From Ensifer adhaerens (GTDB lineage Bacteria; Pseudomonadota; Alphaproteobacteria; Rhizobiales; Rhizobiaceae): a stretch of DNA of 64,000 nucleotides. Both the position numbers and the translations under genes were made by a program. Each line of letters begins with the position of its first letter. Within the stretch, counting starts at the first letter, position 1. The stretch covers positions 62,001 to 126,000 of the forward strand of contig NZ_LAZS01000008.1 in the NCBI RefSeq assembly GCF_002007205.1, in the 5' to 3' direction. The notes under the pieces were generated by a model. It did not search any database. It was not told where the DNA came from and saw only the letters and a program-made list of their open reading frames with translations. Below, one piece after another: positions 1 to 8,183 of this stretch.

Positions 1-1
1 C

Positions 2-808
2 CCGATCAACCACCACGGCCGCCACTTCACCGTTCCCGGCATTCACCTCAGCGAACCGTCGCCTCAGCGCACGCCGGTGCTCTACCAGGCCGGTTCTTCG
101 AGCCGCGGCAAGGACTTTGCCGGGGCACACGCAGAATGCATCTTCGTCGCCGCGCCATCCAAAACCGTATTGAAGCGCTATGTCGCCAATGTCCGCGAGG
201 CAGCCGCGCGCGCCGGTCGCAACCCACGCGAAATCTTCGCCTTCAATCTGCAGACGGTGATCCTCGGCGAAACCGACGCGGAGGCGAAGAAGAAGTTCGA
301 CGAGTATCGCAGCCACGTCTCCTACGAGGGTGCCCTGGCGTTGATCTCCGGCTGGACCGGCATCGATTTCGGCCAGTTCGCCCCGGACGAGCCGCTTCGC
401 CACCGCTACACCAACGCGGTGCAATCGGCCGTCGAGACCTTTACGACCATCGACCCGGACCGGGTGTGGACCGTGCGCGAAATGGCCGACTGGGTGGGCA
501 TCGGCGGCTTCGGCCCCGTCTTCGTCGGCTCGCCCTCGACGGTCGCGGATCTCCTGCAGGAATGGGTCGAGGATACCGATGTCGACGGTTTCAACCTTGC
601 CTATGCCGTCACGCCCGGGACCTTCGAAGACGCCGTCGACCTGCTGGTGCCGGAACTGCAAAGGCGCGGCGTCTACAAGACCGGCTACTGCGAAGGCACG
701 CTCCGGGAAAAGCTCTTCGGGGCCGGTCCAAGGCTTGCAGCGCCGCACCCGGGCGCCGGCTATCGCGACCTCGCCGGGCAGCGGCAGGCGATCGCGGCCT
801 CCGCTTAA
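2..808 (+). CDS. FMN-dependent monooxygenase, NtaA/SnaA/DszA family (5' end outside window)
   Basis: The open frame runs in from the left edge, with its first full codon at 2, so the first 160-190 residues of a roughly 450-residue luciferase-like flavin monooxygenase are missing. The 268 visible residues start with INHHGRHF and continue with the family-typical PGIHLSEPSPQRTPVLYQAGSSSRG segment, where the RTPVLYQAG/SSRGK part is characteristic of NtaA/SnaA/DszA proteins. Family members use FMNH2 supplied by a separate reductase to oxidise organosulfur compounds or aminopolycarboxylates; the substrate cannot be read from sequence. A GTG at 77 is in frame, but it lies inside the conserved core, so I do not use it as the start. 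A convergent DszC/SfnB-like monooxygenase follows, and the pair suggests organosulfur use. The family call is secure and the substrate is unknown. Confidence 0.88.
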   Translation, partial: PINHHGRHFTVPGIHLSEPSPQRTPVLYQAGSSSRGKDFAGAHAECIFVAAPSKTVLKRYVANVREAAARAGRNPREIFAFNLQTVILGETDAEAKKKFDEYRSHVSYEGALALISGWTGIDFGQFAPDEPLRHRYTNAVQSAVETFTTIDPDRVWTVREMADWVGIGGFGPVFVGSPSTVADLLQEWVEDTDVDGFNLAYAVTPGTFEDAVDLLVPELQRRGVYKTGYCEGTLREKLFGAGPRLAAPHPGAGYRDLAGQRQAIAASA

Positions 809-823
809 GCGAAGACATCAAAG

Positions 824-859
824 AAACGCCGCCGGAACTTTTGTTCAGGCGGCGTTTTT
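824..859 (+). terminator. Rho-independent terminator after the FMN monooxygenase
   Basis: A perfect 10-bp inverted repeat (AAACGCCGCC at 824-833 and GGCGGCGTTT at 848-857) with a 14-nt loop runs straight into a T-rich tail. It lies 16 bp after the monooxygenase stop, in the convergent gap before the next gene. Confidence 0.8.
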
Positions 860-887
860 CTAGGCGCAGTCACCCTGTGCGTCAGGT

Positions 888-2114
888 TCAGCTATAGAGG
901 CTTACCGGCGGGATCCGTCCGTTGAGCGCAAAGTCGCCCACCTCGCGGGCCTTGTAGGCGACCGGATCGTGCAGCGTGTGGGTGCGGACATTGCGCCAGT
1001 AGCGGTCGAAGCGATAGTGCCCGGCCGTCGCGCGTGCGCCCATCAATTCGAACACCCTTGTCGTCACGTCGAGCGCCACGTGGGTGGAATGCACCTTGGC
1101 CGCATAGGCCTCGATCGCCGCCGCGCCGCGCGCCTCGGCCGTTATTGAGCTACCCTCGGACAGGGCCGCTTCGACCGCTACCGCAGCCGTATCAGCGAGC
1201 GCAACCGACGCCTTCAGGTTCGACTGGAGCTCGCCGATCGCTTCGAGAATGTAGGGGTCGTCGCTGGCGCGCTCGACACCGGACGTCACCCAGGGACGCG
1301 TCGTGCTGCGGACGTAGTCGAGCGCCGACGCGAGCGCACCTTCGGCCGTGCCGAGATAGAAATTGACGAAGACGAGCTGGATCAGCGGCGTGTTGAAGGT
1401 CGCCAGCGCCGGTGGCGGATCGGAAGGATCGGCAAGCGGCTGGATGAAGTCTCGTCCATAGACCGGAAAGTCACGGAACTCGACGCTGCCGCTGTCCGAC
1501 AGGCGCTGGCCGATATTGTCCCAGTCGTCGTTGACGACATAGCCCGGCCGATCCGTCGGCACGACGAAGTTGGCAATCTTGCCGTCGAGCACTGCATTGA
1601 CGTTGATGCGGTCGGAAACATGCGCGCCGGTCGAGAACGTCTTGCGGCCGTTGAGCACGTAATGTGCCCCACGCCGATCCAGCGTCAGACCGGGGTCACG
1701 CGGGTTGACGGCAGCACCCCAGTAGAGCTGCCGTTCGACCGTCTCGGCACCCAGCACCCAGGCCTGCCGCGGATCGGCCGCGGCCCAATAGACGTATTGG
1801 CTGTTGACGTAGTGGTAGCCCAGAAGTTGCCCGATCGAGCTTTCGCCGCGCGCGATGATGCGCACCAGCCGCAGCCCGTCGACCCAACTCAAACCCGCCC
1901 CGCCGATCTCCAGCGAATGCAGGGCGGTCAGGAGGCCGGCCCGGCGCAGCGCCTCGACCTCCTCGCGCGGCGGCGCGCCCACCCGGTCAAGTTCGGCGCC
2001 CCGCCGGGCAAGATCCTGTGACAGCGCTTCGGCGCGGGCAAACAGGTCCCGCCGCCTTTCGTCATGTTCGGCATTCACCGGCGCCTGTTCCCTGAGGAAG
2101 TGTACGTTGCTCAT
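888..2114 (-). CDS. Acyl-CoA dehydrogenase-fold flavin monooxygenase (DszC/SfnB-like)
   Basis: A protein of 408 residues with the acyl-CoA dehydrogenase fold: an N-terminal helical domain with LRRAGLLTALHSLEIGGAGL, a central beta domain (GAAVNPRDPGLTLDRRGAHYVLNGRKTFSTGAHVSD), and a helical C-terminal domain with ELMGARATAGHYRFDRYWRNVRTHTLHDPVAYK. The ELMGARA and RNVRTHTLHDP motifs are typical of the DszC/SfnB/XiaF-type flavin monooxygenases rather than of true acyl-CoA dehydrogenases. Such enzymes use reduced flavin and oxygen to oxidise sulfur or nitrogen heteroatoms, for example in dibenzothiophene or dimethylsulfone assimilation. The gene converges on an NtaA/DszA-type monooxygenase, which fits a shared organosulfur role, though not one operon. 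The substrate is not identifiable. Confidence 0.82.
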   Translation of the reverse strand: MSNVHFLREQAPVNAEHDERRRDLFARAEALSQDLARRGAELDRVGAPPREEVEALRRAGLLTALHSLEIGGAGLSWVDGLRLVRIIARGESSIGQLLGYHYVNSQYVYWAAADPRQAWVLGAETVERQLYWGAAVNPRDPGLTLDRRGAHYVLNGRKTFSTGAHVSDRINVNAVLDGKIANFVVPTDRPGYVVNDDWDNIGQRLSDSGSVEFRDFPVYGRDFIQPLADPSDPPPALATFNTPLIQLVFVNFYLGTAEGALASALDYVRSTTRPWVTSGVERASDDPYILEAIGELQSNLKASVALADTAAVAVEAALSEGSSITAEARGAAAIEAYAAKVHSTHVALDVTTRVFELMGARATAGHYRFDRYWRNVRTHTLHDPVAYKAREVGDFALNGRIPPVSLYS

Positions 2115-2355
2115 CCGCCTCTCCTTGGTTGAGGCGTAATAATGAACTTATTCTATAGACAATAACAGCAAACAGTTTCCGACTTCGGCGGGAGCCCGAG
2201 AAAGTCCTACCGGCCGCGATAACGCTGGCGCCTGGCTCAGGCTCGGCTCCGCGAAATACGATAGATGCTCGCGGGCGGCAGGTACATTGCGGCTGCCGCA
2301 AAACTCCTTACAAGTCTCGCCATAGTCGTGATTGGAGCGACGAGAGGGAGAGCCG

Positions 2356-2817
2356 GTGCTGCATCACATTTCATTTGGCGTAGCGAACATCGAAAGATCA
2401 GTCGCTTTTTATGACGCCGCTTTTGAACCCCTTGGCTATGTCCGGGTCTGGGAAGACCTTTCTCCCGGCGATCCAGACCAGGCAGTAGGCTATGGTTTGC
2501 CCGGTGGTGGCGACAAATTTACGATTAAGCTTCGAGGTGAAGAGGCTCACTGTCCGGGGGCTGGTTTCCACCTTGCGTTTGCAGCTCCAAGTCGAAGCGC
2601 GGTCACCTTGTTCCACAAGGCTGCCCTGGACCATGGCGGCCTGGACAATGGAGCACCAGGTCTGCGAACGCATTATGGACCCAACTACTATGCCGCCTTC
2701 ATTATTGATCCTGATGGGCACCGACTTGAAGCCGTCTGCAAAGAGCCGGAAGTTGCAAGTTTGCAACATACTGATGTCCACTGCGGGCCATCTGCGGACG
2801 ACAGCCTTGCCATGTGA
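2356..2817 (+). CDS. VOC (glyoxalase/bleomycin-resistance fold) family protein
   Basis: A small protein of 153 residues. It starts LHHISFGVANIERSVAFYDAAFEPLGYVRVWE and ends with YYAAFIIDPDGHRLEAVCKE, the two hallmark beta-alpha-beta modules of the vicinal oxygen chelate superfamily. Possible metal ligands are the N-terminal His and the Glu in HRLEAV. I chose the GTG at 2356 because the purine-rich GAGAGGGAG lies 6-7 nt upstream; a TTG at 2332 would add eight residues and lacks a ribosome site. Members act as dioxygenases, glyoxalases, isomerases or resistance proteins, and nothing here narrows the choice. Its codon use is visibly more AT-rich than that of its neighbours, which hints at separate acquisition. 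Confidence 0.78.
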   Translation: MLHHISFGVANIERSVAFYDAAFEPLGYVRVWEDLSPGDPDQAVGYGLPGGGDKFTIKLRGEEAHCPGAGFHLAFAAPSRSAVTLFHKAALDHGGLDNGAPGLRTHYGPNYYAAFIIDPDGHRLEAVCKEPEVASLQHTDVHCGPSADDSLAM

Positions 2818-2971
2818 AGGCCTGGAATATGCTCGAAAAGAGCTTCGACCTAACTGTGCCGATTAGAGAAGCGCCCGCCTGCGGCCGCCGCGATCACCAG
2901 AAAGCTATGACCCTGCAGTTGCCTGATCGCATCTCGCTCGCAAGCCCCAACCAGGAGCGGATGCGCGAAGA

Positions 2972-3430
2972 TCAGCCGGCCTCCGCGTCCCTCAAGGCGA
3001 CGATCTCGGTCGCGTTGTCGTTGGCGGCGAACTGCTCCAGCGTCATGTTGTCGAGGATCGAGGCGATCGCATCGCGAACATTGCTCATCGACTTGCGCAC
3101 ATGACAGTTGACCGGATCGGCACAATCGTCGCAGGCCTCGAAGGCGGTGCGGCTGGCGCAGCGGATCGGCGCGAGCGGTCCGTCCAGCGTGCGGATGACC
3201 TGGCCGATGCGGATGTCGGAGGCTGGCCTGGAGAGCGAATAGCCGCCGCCCGGTCCTTTCTTTGAGCGCAGGATGCCGGCATTACGCAGTTCGAGCAGGA
3301 TCGCGTCCAGGAACTTCTTCGGAATATTGTTCCGCGTGGCGATCTCGGTGATGAAGGCGGTCTCTCCGGGCTCCAGTTGAGCCAGGTCGACAAGGGCCTT
3401 GAGCCCGTATTTTCCTTTTTTGGTCAACAT
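2972..3430 (-). CDS. Rrf2 family transcriptional regulator
   Basis: A protein of 152 residues starting MLTKKGKYGLKALVDLAQL, followed by the winged-helix recognition region (ITEIATRNNIPKKFLDAILLELRNAGILRSKKGPGGGYSL) that defines the Rrf2/IscR/CymR family. The ligand region has four cysteines (RCASRTAFEACDDCADPVNC), a spacing like that of Rrf2 members which bind an Fe-S cluster. IscR, NsrR and RirA are cluster-binding examples; CymR-type members respond to cysteine metabolism instead. I placed the start at 3430, with an AGGAAAG element about 10 nt upstream; the 29 codons before it do not resemble the family. It sits between sulfur-type monooxygenases and the urea operon, so its target is uncertain. 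Confidence 0.88.
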   Translation of the reverse strand: MLTKKGKYGLKALVDLAQLEPGETAFITEIATRNNIPKKFLDAILLELRNAGILRSKKGPGGGYSLSRPASDIRIGQVIRTLDGPLAPIRCASRTAFEACDDCADPVNCHVRKSMSNVRDAIASILDNMTLEQFAANDNATEIVALRDAEAG

Positions 3431-3737
3431 GTCACTTCGCTTTCCTGAACAAGGAAGGCCGCCACAACACCGCTTCCCGCGGCATTCACCGGGGGTAACG
3501 GGTTGTGACGGCCGCACTCTTTCGCTTAGGATGTACTACACCCAAACTGCACCATTCTCAATAAGATAAGTCAGTTACTGTATAGATTTAGTGATTTTAG
3601 TAGGCGCTTTTATGGCACGGAGGGGAATTTCTCCGGTCACGGGTGACTTTTGCCGGCATTGGACGCAAAAGCGAGCGCCCACTGCAGCAAACAAAACCTC
3701 GCCACTTCGGCAAAATGCGCTGCTCGGGACGACGCGC
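3431..3737. other. 307-bp gap: regulator leader and end of the urt operon
   Basis: The gap holds the upstream region of the Rrf2 gene and the downstream end of urtE. Positions 3535-3610 are unusually AT-rich for this window, which would suit a promoter for the regulator. No convincing coding sequence or defined operator was found. Confidence 0.5.
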
Positions 3738-4433
3738 CTATACGGTCAGATGCCGGCGCGCCTCTGATGTGTCCAGCGTTTCGGGTGCGCCCTCGTGGAC
3801 CACCGCACCCCGGTCCATGATGTAGACGTGATCGGCAAGCTCGCGGCAGAAATCGAGATACTGCTCGACCAAGAGGATCGCCATGCCGGTCGAATCCCTG
3901 AGATAGCGGATCGCCCGGCCGATATCCTTGATGATCGAGGGCTGGATGCCTTCGGTTGGCTCGTCGAGCACAAGGATCTTCGGTCGCGTCACCAGCGCCC
4001 GGCCGATCGCCAGTTGCTGCTGCTGGCCGCCGGAGAGGTCGCCGCCGCGGCGACCAAGCATCGAGCGCAGCACCGGGAAGAGGTTGAAGACGTCCTCCGG
4101 TATCGAGCGGTCGCCGCGCTTCAGGGGCGCATAGCCGGTCTCCAGGTTCTCCTTGACCGTCAGCAGCGGAAAAATCTCACGCCCCTGGGGGACGTAGCCG
4201 ATACCTTCTTTTGCCCGCCGATAGGGCGCCATGCCGGCGAGCGCGACACCGTTGAAACCTATCGCGCCGGCGCTGACGGGATGCTGGCCGGTGATCGCCC
4301 GAAGCAGGCTCGACTTGCCGACGCCGTTGCGCCCGAGCACACAGGTGATCTTGCCCATTTCGGCCGTGATCGACACGTTGCGCAGGGCCTGGGCGGCACC
4401 ATAATGAAGATTGACGTTTTCGACGCTGAGCAT
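3738..4433 (-). CDS. urtE: Urea ABC transporter ATP-binding subunit UrtE
   Basis: An ATPase of 231 residues from the branched-chain amino acid (LivF-like) group. Walker A is GRNGVGKSS at residues 34-42, the signature is LSGGQQQQLAIGRAL, and Walker B is ILVLDEPTEGI. PQGREIFPLLTVKENLETG is the Q-loop region typical of UrtE. The real start is the ATG at 4433 (MLSVENVNLHYG); the frame stays open further upstream but overlaps urtD. It is the last gene of a five-gene urea uptake operon and would pair with UrtD at the cytoplasmic face of the UrtBC channel. Confidence 0.95.
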   Translation of the reverse strand: MLSVENVNLHYGAAQALRNVSITAEMGKITCVLGRNGVGKSSLLRAITGQHPVSAGAIGFNGVALAGMAPYRRAKEGIGYVPQGREIFPLLTVKENLETGYAPLKRGDRSIPEDVFNLFPVLRSMLGRRGGDLSGGQQQQLAIGRALVTRPKILVLDEPTEGIQPSIIKDIGRAIRYLRDSTGMAILLVEQYLDFCRELADHVYIMDRGAVVHEGAPETLDTSEARRHLTV

Positions 4434-4468
4434 GGCGCGCCCTCCTTCGCGATTTTCGGTGTGGGCCA

Positions 4469-5233
4469 TCACCGGCCAAGATAGTTCTCGATCACTTTCG
4501 GATCGCTGCTGACGAAGTCGATCGACCCCTCCGCGAGCACCGCGCCTTCGGCAAGGCAGGTGACCTTGACGCCGAGCTCGCGGATGAAGCCCATGTCGTG
4601 CTCGACGACGACGACCGAACGGGACTTGGCGATCTCCTTGAGCAGGATCGCCGTCTCGGCGGTCTCGGCATCCGTCATGCCGGCAACCGGCTCGTCGACG
4701 AGCAGAAGCTCCGGCTCCTGCGCAAGCAGCATGCCGATCTCCAGCCATTGCTTCTGCCCATGCGAAAGGTTGGCGGCGAGATCATCGCGGCGGGGGGACA
4801 TGCGGATAGTCGCAAGGATCTCCTCGATGCGTGCCCGATCTTCTGCCGTCAGCCGATAGAACAGTGTCGAGAACACGCCGCGCTTGCGGTTGAGCGCGAG
4901 TTCGAGATTATCCCACACCGTGTGGCTTTCAAACACCGTCGGCTTCTGGAACTTGCGGCCGATTCCTAGCGAGGCGATCTCCGCCTCATCTCTCTTCGTC
5001 AGGTCGATCTCGCCCTTGAAGAACACCTGCCCCTCGTCCGGCCGCGTCTTGCCGGTGATGATGTCCATCATCGTCGTTTTCCCGGCGCCGTTCGGGCCGA
5101 TGATCGCCCGCAGTTCCCCCGGCTCGACAACGAAGGAGAGCGCATTCAACGCCTTGAAACCGTCGAAGGAAACGGAAACACCGTCGAGGTAGAGAAGGCT
5201 GGTCGGCTTGGTCTGCCCGATCGTCTGGTTCAT
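4469..5233 (-). CDS. urtD: Urea ABC transporter ATP-binding subunit UrtD
   Basis: An ATPase of 254 residues, LivG-like. Walker A is GPNGAGKT at residues 46-53. The conserved GRKFQKPTVFESHTVWDNLELAL segment is typical of UrtD, the signature appears as LSHGQKQWLEIGMLL, and Walker B is LLLVDEPVAGM. LSHGQ in place of LSGGQ is normal for this subunit. It sits 5 bp after urtC and 35 bp before urtE, so translation is probably coordinated. It powers urea import together with UrtE. Confidence 0.95.
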   Translation of the reverse strand: MNQTIGQTKPTSLLYLDGVSVSFDGFKALNALSFVVEPGELRAIIGPNGAGKTTMMDIITGKTRPDEGQVFFKGEIDLTKRDEAEIASLGIGRKFQKPTVFESHTVWDNLELALNRKRGVFSTLFYRLTAEDRARIEEILATIRMSPRRDDLAANLSHGQKQWLEIGMLLAQEPELLLVDEPVAGMTDAETAETAILLKEIAKSRSVVVVEHDMGFIRELGVKVTCLAEGAVLAEGSIDFVSSDPKVIENYLGR

Positions 5234-5238
5234 GTCGC

Positions 5239-6399
5239 CTACTCCGCCGCCATGGGTTCAACAGCAAGATTGTTCGGCGTTTCAGCCGCCTGCCCCCTAA
5301 GCTCGGCACGCCGGCGAGCGAAGTAGGCGCCGGCTGTTCCGACAACGCCCTTCGGCAGGAAGAGGGTGACGAGCACGAAGAGACCACCGAGCGCAAACAG
5401 CCAGAATTCCGGGAAGGCGGCGGTGAAGATGCTCTTGCCGCCATTGACGAGGATGGCGCCGACGATCGGGCCGATCAGCGTGCCGCGCCCGCCGACCGCC
5501 GTCCAGATCACCACCTCGATCGAATTGCCGGGCTCGAACTCGCCGGGATTGATGATGCCGACCTGGGGCACATAGAGCGCGCCGGCAATGCCGGCCATCA
5601 TCGCCGATAGGGTGAAGGCAAAGAGCTTGATGTGCTCGACGCGGTAGCCGAGGAAGCGCGTCCGGCTTTCCGCGTCGCGGACTGCCACGAGCACCTTGCC
5701 GTACTTGGAACGTACGATCGCCGAGGTCAGGATCAGGCAGAGCGCCAGCATCAGCGCCGAGGCAGCGAACAAGGCGGCGCGCGTGCCGTTAGCCTGGATG
5801 TTGAAGCCGAGGATGTCCTTGAAATCGGTCAATCCGTTGTTGCCGCCGAAGCCCATGTCGTTGCGGAAGAAGGCAAGCAGCAGCGCATAGGTCATCGCCT
5901 GGGTGATGATCGAGAGATAGACGCCGTTGACGCGCGAGCGGAAGGCGAACCAGCCGAAGACGAAGGCGAGCAGCCCCGGCACCAGCACCACCATGAGCGC
6001 GGCAAACCAGAACATGTCGAAGCCGTGCCAGAACCACGGCAGCTCCTTCCAGTTGAGGAACACCATGAAATCCGGCAGCAGCGGGTTGCCATAGGAGCCG
6101 CGCGCCCCGATCTGGCGCATCAGGTACATGCCCATGGCGTAACCGCCGAGCGCGAAGAAAGCCGCATGCCCGAGAGAAAGGATGCCGCAGAAACCCCAGA
6201 CGAGATCGAGCGCCAGCGCCAGCAGCGCATAGGTCAGGTACTTGCCGAACAGCGACACAAGATAGGTCGGCACGTGCAGTGGATGATCGGGCGCGGTCAA
6301 AAGGTTGAGCGCCGGGACAAGCATCGCGAGGCCGACAAGGATCGCAACGGCGATCAGAATGCTGCGGTCGAACGACCGCATCAGAAATGACGTGATCAT
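5239..6399 (-). CDS. urtC: Urea ABC transporter permease UrtC
   Basis: A polytopic membrane protein of 386 residues, LivM-like. Clear hydrophobic segments include residues 14-33 and 47-75, and the family marker LVWGFCGILSLGHAAFFALGGYAMGMYLM is present, as is the EAA-like cytoplasmic loop VRDAESRTRFLGYRVEHIKLFAFTLSAMMAGIAGAL. Its ATG overlaps the urtB stop by four bases, which implies translational coupling. It forms the inner-membrane urea channel with UrtB. Confidence 0.95.
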   Translation of the reverse strand: MITSFLMRSFDRSILIAVAILVGLAMLVPALNLLTAPDHPLHVPTYLVSLFGKYLTYALLALALDLVWGFCGILSLGHAAFFALGGYAMGMYLMRQIGARGSYGNPLLPDFMVFLNWKELPWFWHGFDMFWFAALMVVLVPGLLAFVFGWFAFRSRVNGVYLSIITQAMTYALLLAFFRNDMGFGGNNGLTDFKDILGFNIQANGTRAALFAASALMLALCLILTSAIVRSKYGKVLVAVRDAESRTRFLGYRVEHIKLFAFTLSAMMAGIAGALYVPQVGIINPGEFEPGNSIEVVIWTAVGGRGTLIGPIVGAILVNGGKSIFTAAFPEFWLFALGGLFVLVTLFLPKGVVGTAGAYFARRRAELRGQAAETPNNLAVEPMAAE

Positions 6400-8012
6400 G
6401 CTTCCACCGCCCTTCCCTTGAGCGCGAAGAGGCCGCGCGGTTTCTTCTGGATGAAGAGGATGATCAGCACCAGCACGAGGATCTTGCCGAGCACCGCGCC
6501 GGCGTAGGGTTCCAGGAACTTGTTGAGGATGCCGAGCGAGAAGGCGCCGACGAGCGTGCCCCAGAGATTGCCGACGCCGCCGAAGACGACGACCATGAAG
6601 CTGTCGATGATGTAGCCCTGGCCGAGATTGGGCGAGACGTTGTCGATCTGCGAGAGCGCAACGCCGGCCATCCCTGCGATGCCGGACCCGAGCGCGAAGG
6701 TGAGCGCGTCCACCCAGGGGGTGCGGATACCCATCGACGACGCTATGCGCCGGTTCTGGGTTACGGCCCGCATCTTAAGGCCCATCGACGTCCTCTTGAG
6801 CAGGAACAGCAGCGCCGCAAATACCGCCAGCGCGAAAACGATGATCCACAGGCGGTTCCAGGTGATGGTCAGCCCGCCAAGCTCGAAGGCGCCGGACATC
6901 CACGAGGGATTGCCGACCTCGCGGTTGGTCGGCCCGAAGATTGAGCGCACCGATTGCTGCAGGATCAGGGATATGCCCCAGGTGGCAAGCAGCGTCTCCA
7001 GCGGGCGGCCGTAGAGAAAGCGGATGACGCCGCGTTCGATCGCAAGGCCGACGGCGCCGGTTACGAGAAAGGCAAGCGGCAGAGCGATCGCCAGCGACCA
7101 GTCGAAAAGCTGAGGATAGGAGCTGCGTATGACCTCCTGCACCAGGAAGGTCGTGTAGGCGCCGAGCATGACCATCTCGCCATGGGCCATGTTGATGATG
7201 CCCATGACACCGAAGGTAATGGCAAGGCCGATCGCCGCCAGCAGGAGGACCGAGCCGAGCGACAGGCCGTACCAGACGTTCTGGCCGGCATTCCAGAAGG
7301 CCTGAGTCTGCTCGATCCGGGCAATTGCCGTCTCGATATCGGGCTTCAGAGAAGCATCGGCGGTGGCGAGCGCAGAGGTCAGAACGGCAAGGCCGTTCCG
7401 CCCGTTGCCTTCCGCAAGTAGCGCGATCGCATGGCGCTTCTGATCTTCCGGGCGATCCGAGACGAGCAGCGTCACCGCGCGGGCCTCATCGAGAACCTGG
7501 CGAACAGCCCCGTCTCTCTCGGCCGCGATCGCCGTTTCGATCGCCTCAAGCGCATCGGCATTCGGCGTCTGCAGCATGGATTGCGCCGCCTTCAGCCGCG
7601 CTCTGGTATCGTCGCTGAAGAGCGTGAGGCCTCCGAGCGCGCTGCGAACCGCGCGGCGCACGGCGTTGTTGACCTTGACCTTCTGCATCGCCGCCTTCGG
7701 TGCCGCTCCGGCGCCAGCCCCGGTCGCGGGATCGACGAGCAGCAGGTCTGCGCCCTGCGCCTTGACGAGGAAAACCTTGCCGTCGGACTTGCGCTGATAA
7801 AGTTCCCCCTCGCCCAATGCCTCAAGCACCGGAATGACCTTCGCGTCGCCGGTCTTGGCCAGCGCCGTTATGTGGTCGTCCATGTCGGAAAGTTTCGCGC
7901 TGCCCAGCTGATCGATCAGCGGGCCGAGGCCTTCGGCTGCGCGAGAACCGACCACATGGGCCGATATCACCAGACACAGCGCAACGAACAGGATCTGCAG
8001 AATTCGGTACAT
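6396..8012 (-). CDS. urtB: Urea ABC transporter permease UrtB with long N-terminal periplasmic region
   Basis: The protein has 538 residues, much longer than a typical LivH permease. After a signal-like segment (residues 1-26) come about 220 mostly soluble residues with helical, HEAT-like character (SDMDDHITALAKTGDAKVIPVLEALGEGELY). The membrane domain follows, with ITFGVMGIINMAHGEMVMLGAYTTF and the loop MRAVTQNRRIASSMGIRT. Long UrtB proteins with this extension are known in proteobacterial urea transporters; its function is not established. It is separated from urtA by a hairpin at 8144-8163 and overlaps urtC by four bases. Confidence 0.95.
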   Translation of the reverse strand: MYRILQILFVALCLVISAHVVGSRAAEGLGPLIDQLGSAKLSDMDDHITALAKTGDAKVIPVLEALGEGELYQRKSDGKVFLVKAQGADLLLVDPATGAGAGAAPKAAMQKVKVNNAVRRAVRSALGGLTLFSDDTRARLKAAQSMLQTPNADALEAIETAIAAERDGAVRQVLDEARAVTLLVSDRPEDQKRHAIALLAEGNGRNGLAVLTSALATADASLKPDIETAIARIEQTQAFWNAGQNVWYGLSLGSVLLLAAIGLAITFGVMGIINMAHGEMVMLGAYTTFLVQEVIRSSYPQLFDWSLAIALPLAFLVTGAVGLAIERGVIRFLYGRPLETLLATWGISLILQQSVRSIFGPTNREVGNPSWMSGAFELGGLTITWNRLWIIVFALAVFAALLFLLKRTSMGLKMRAVTQNRRIASSMGIRTPWVDALTFALGSGIAGMAGVALSQIDNVSPNLGQGYIIDSFMVVVFGGVGNLWGTLVGAFSLGILNKFLEPYAGAVLGKILVLVLIILFIQKKPRGLFALKGRAVEA

Positions 8013-8143
8013 GGCCCCCTCATCCGGGTCCGTTCATGCTGCGCATGCACAAACCCGTCATAGCCCAAGCAAGCTCCCTTCGCTCGTGCGCGCCGCCGAA
8101 CGAAGGGCATGCTTGCCTCAAGTTTTCGTCATGCAATCACTTT

Positions 8144-8163
8144 CCGGGCGGCAAGCCGCCCGG
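8144..8163 (-). repeat. Intercistronic hairpin between urtA and urtB
   Basis: The perfect inverted repeat CCGGGCGG-CAAG-CCGCCCGG lies 20 bp after the urtA stop and 132 bp before the urtB start. No T-run follows on the coding strand, so it looks more like an mRNA-stabilising or attenuating stem than a full terminator. That would let the binding protein be made in excess over the membrane subunits. Confidence 0.7.
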
Positions 8164-8183
8164 TCTATGACTAGGTGATGAAA

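Noticed and set aside
4434-4748. Upstream extension of urtE
   Set aside because: It overlaps urtD and lacks similarity to UrtE. The ATG at 4433 fits the family.
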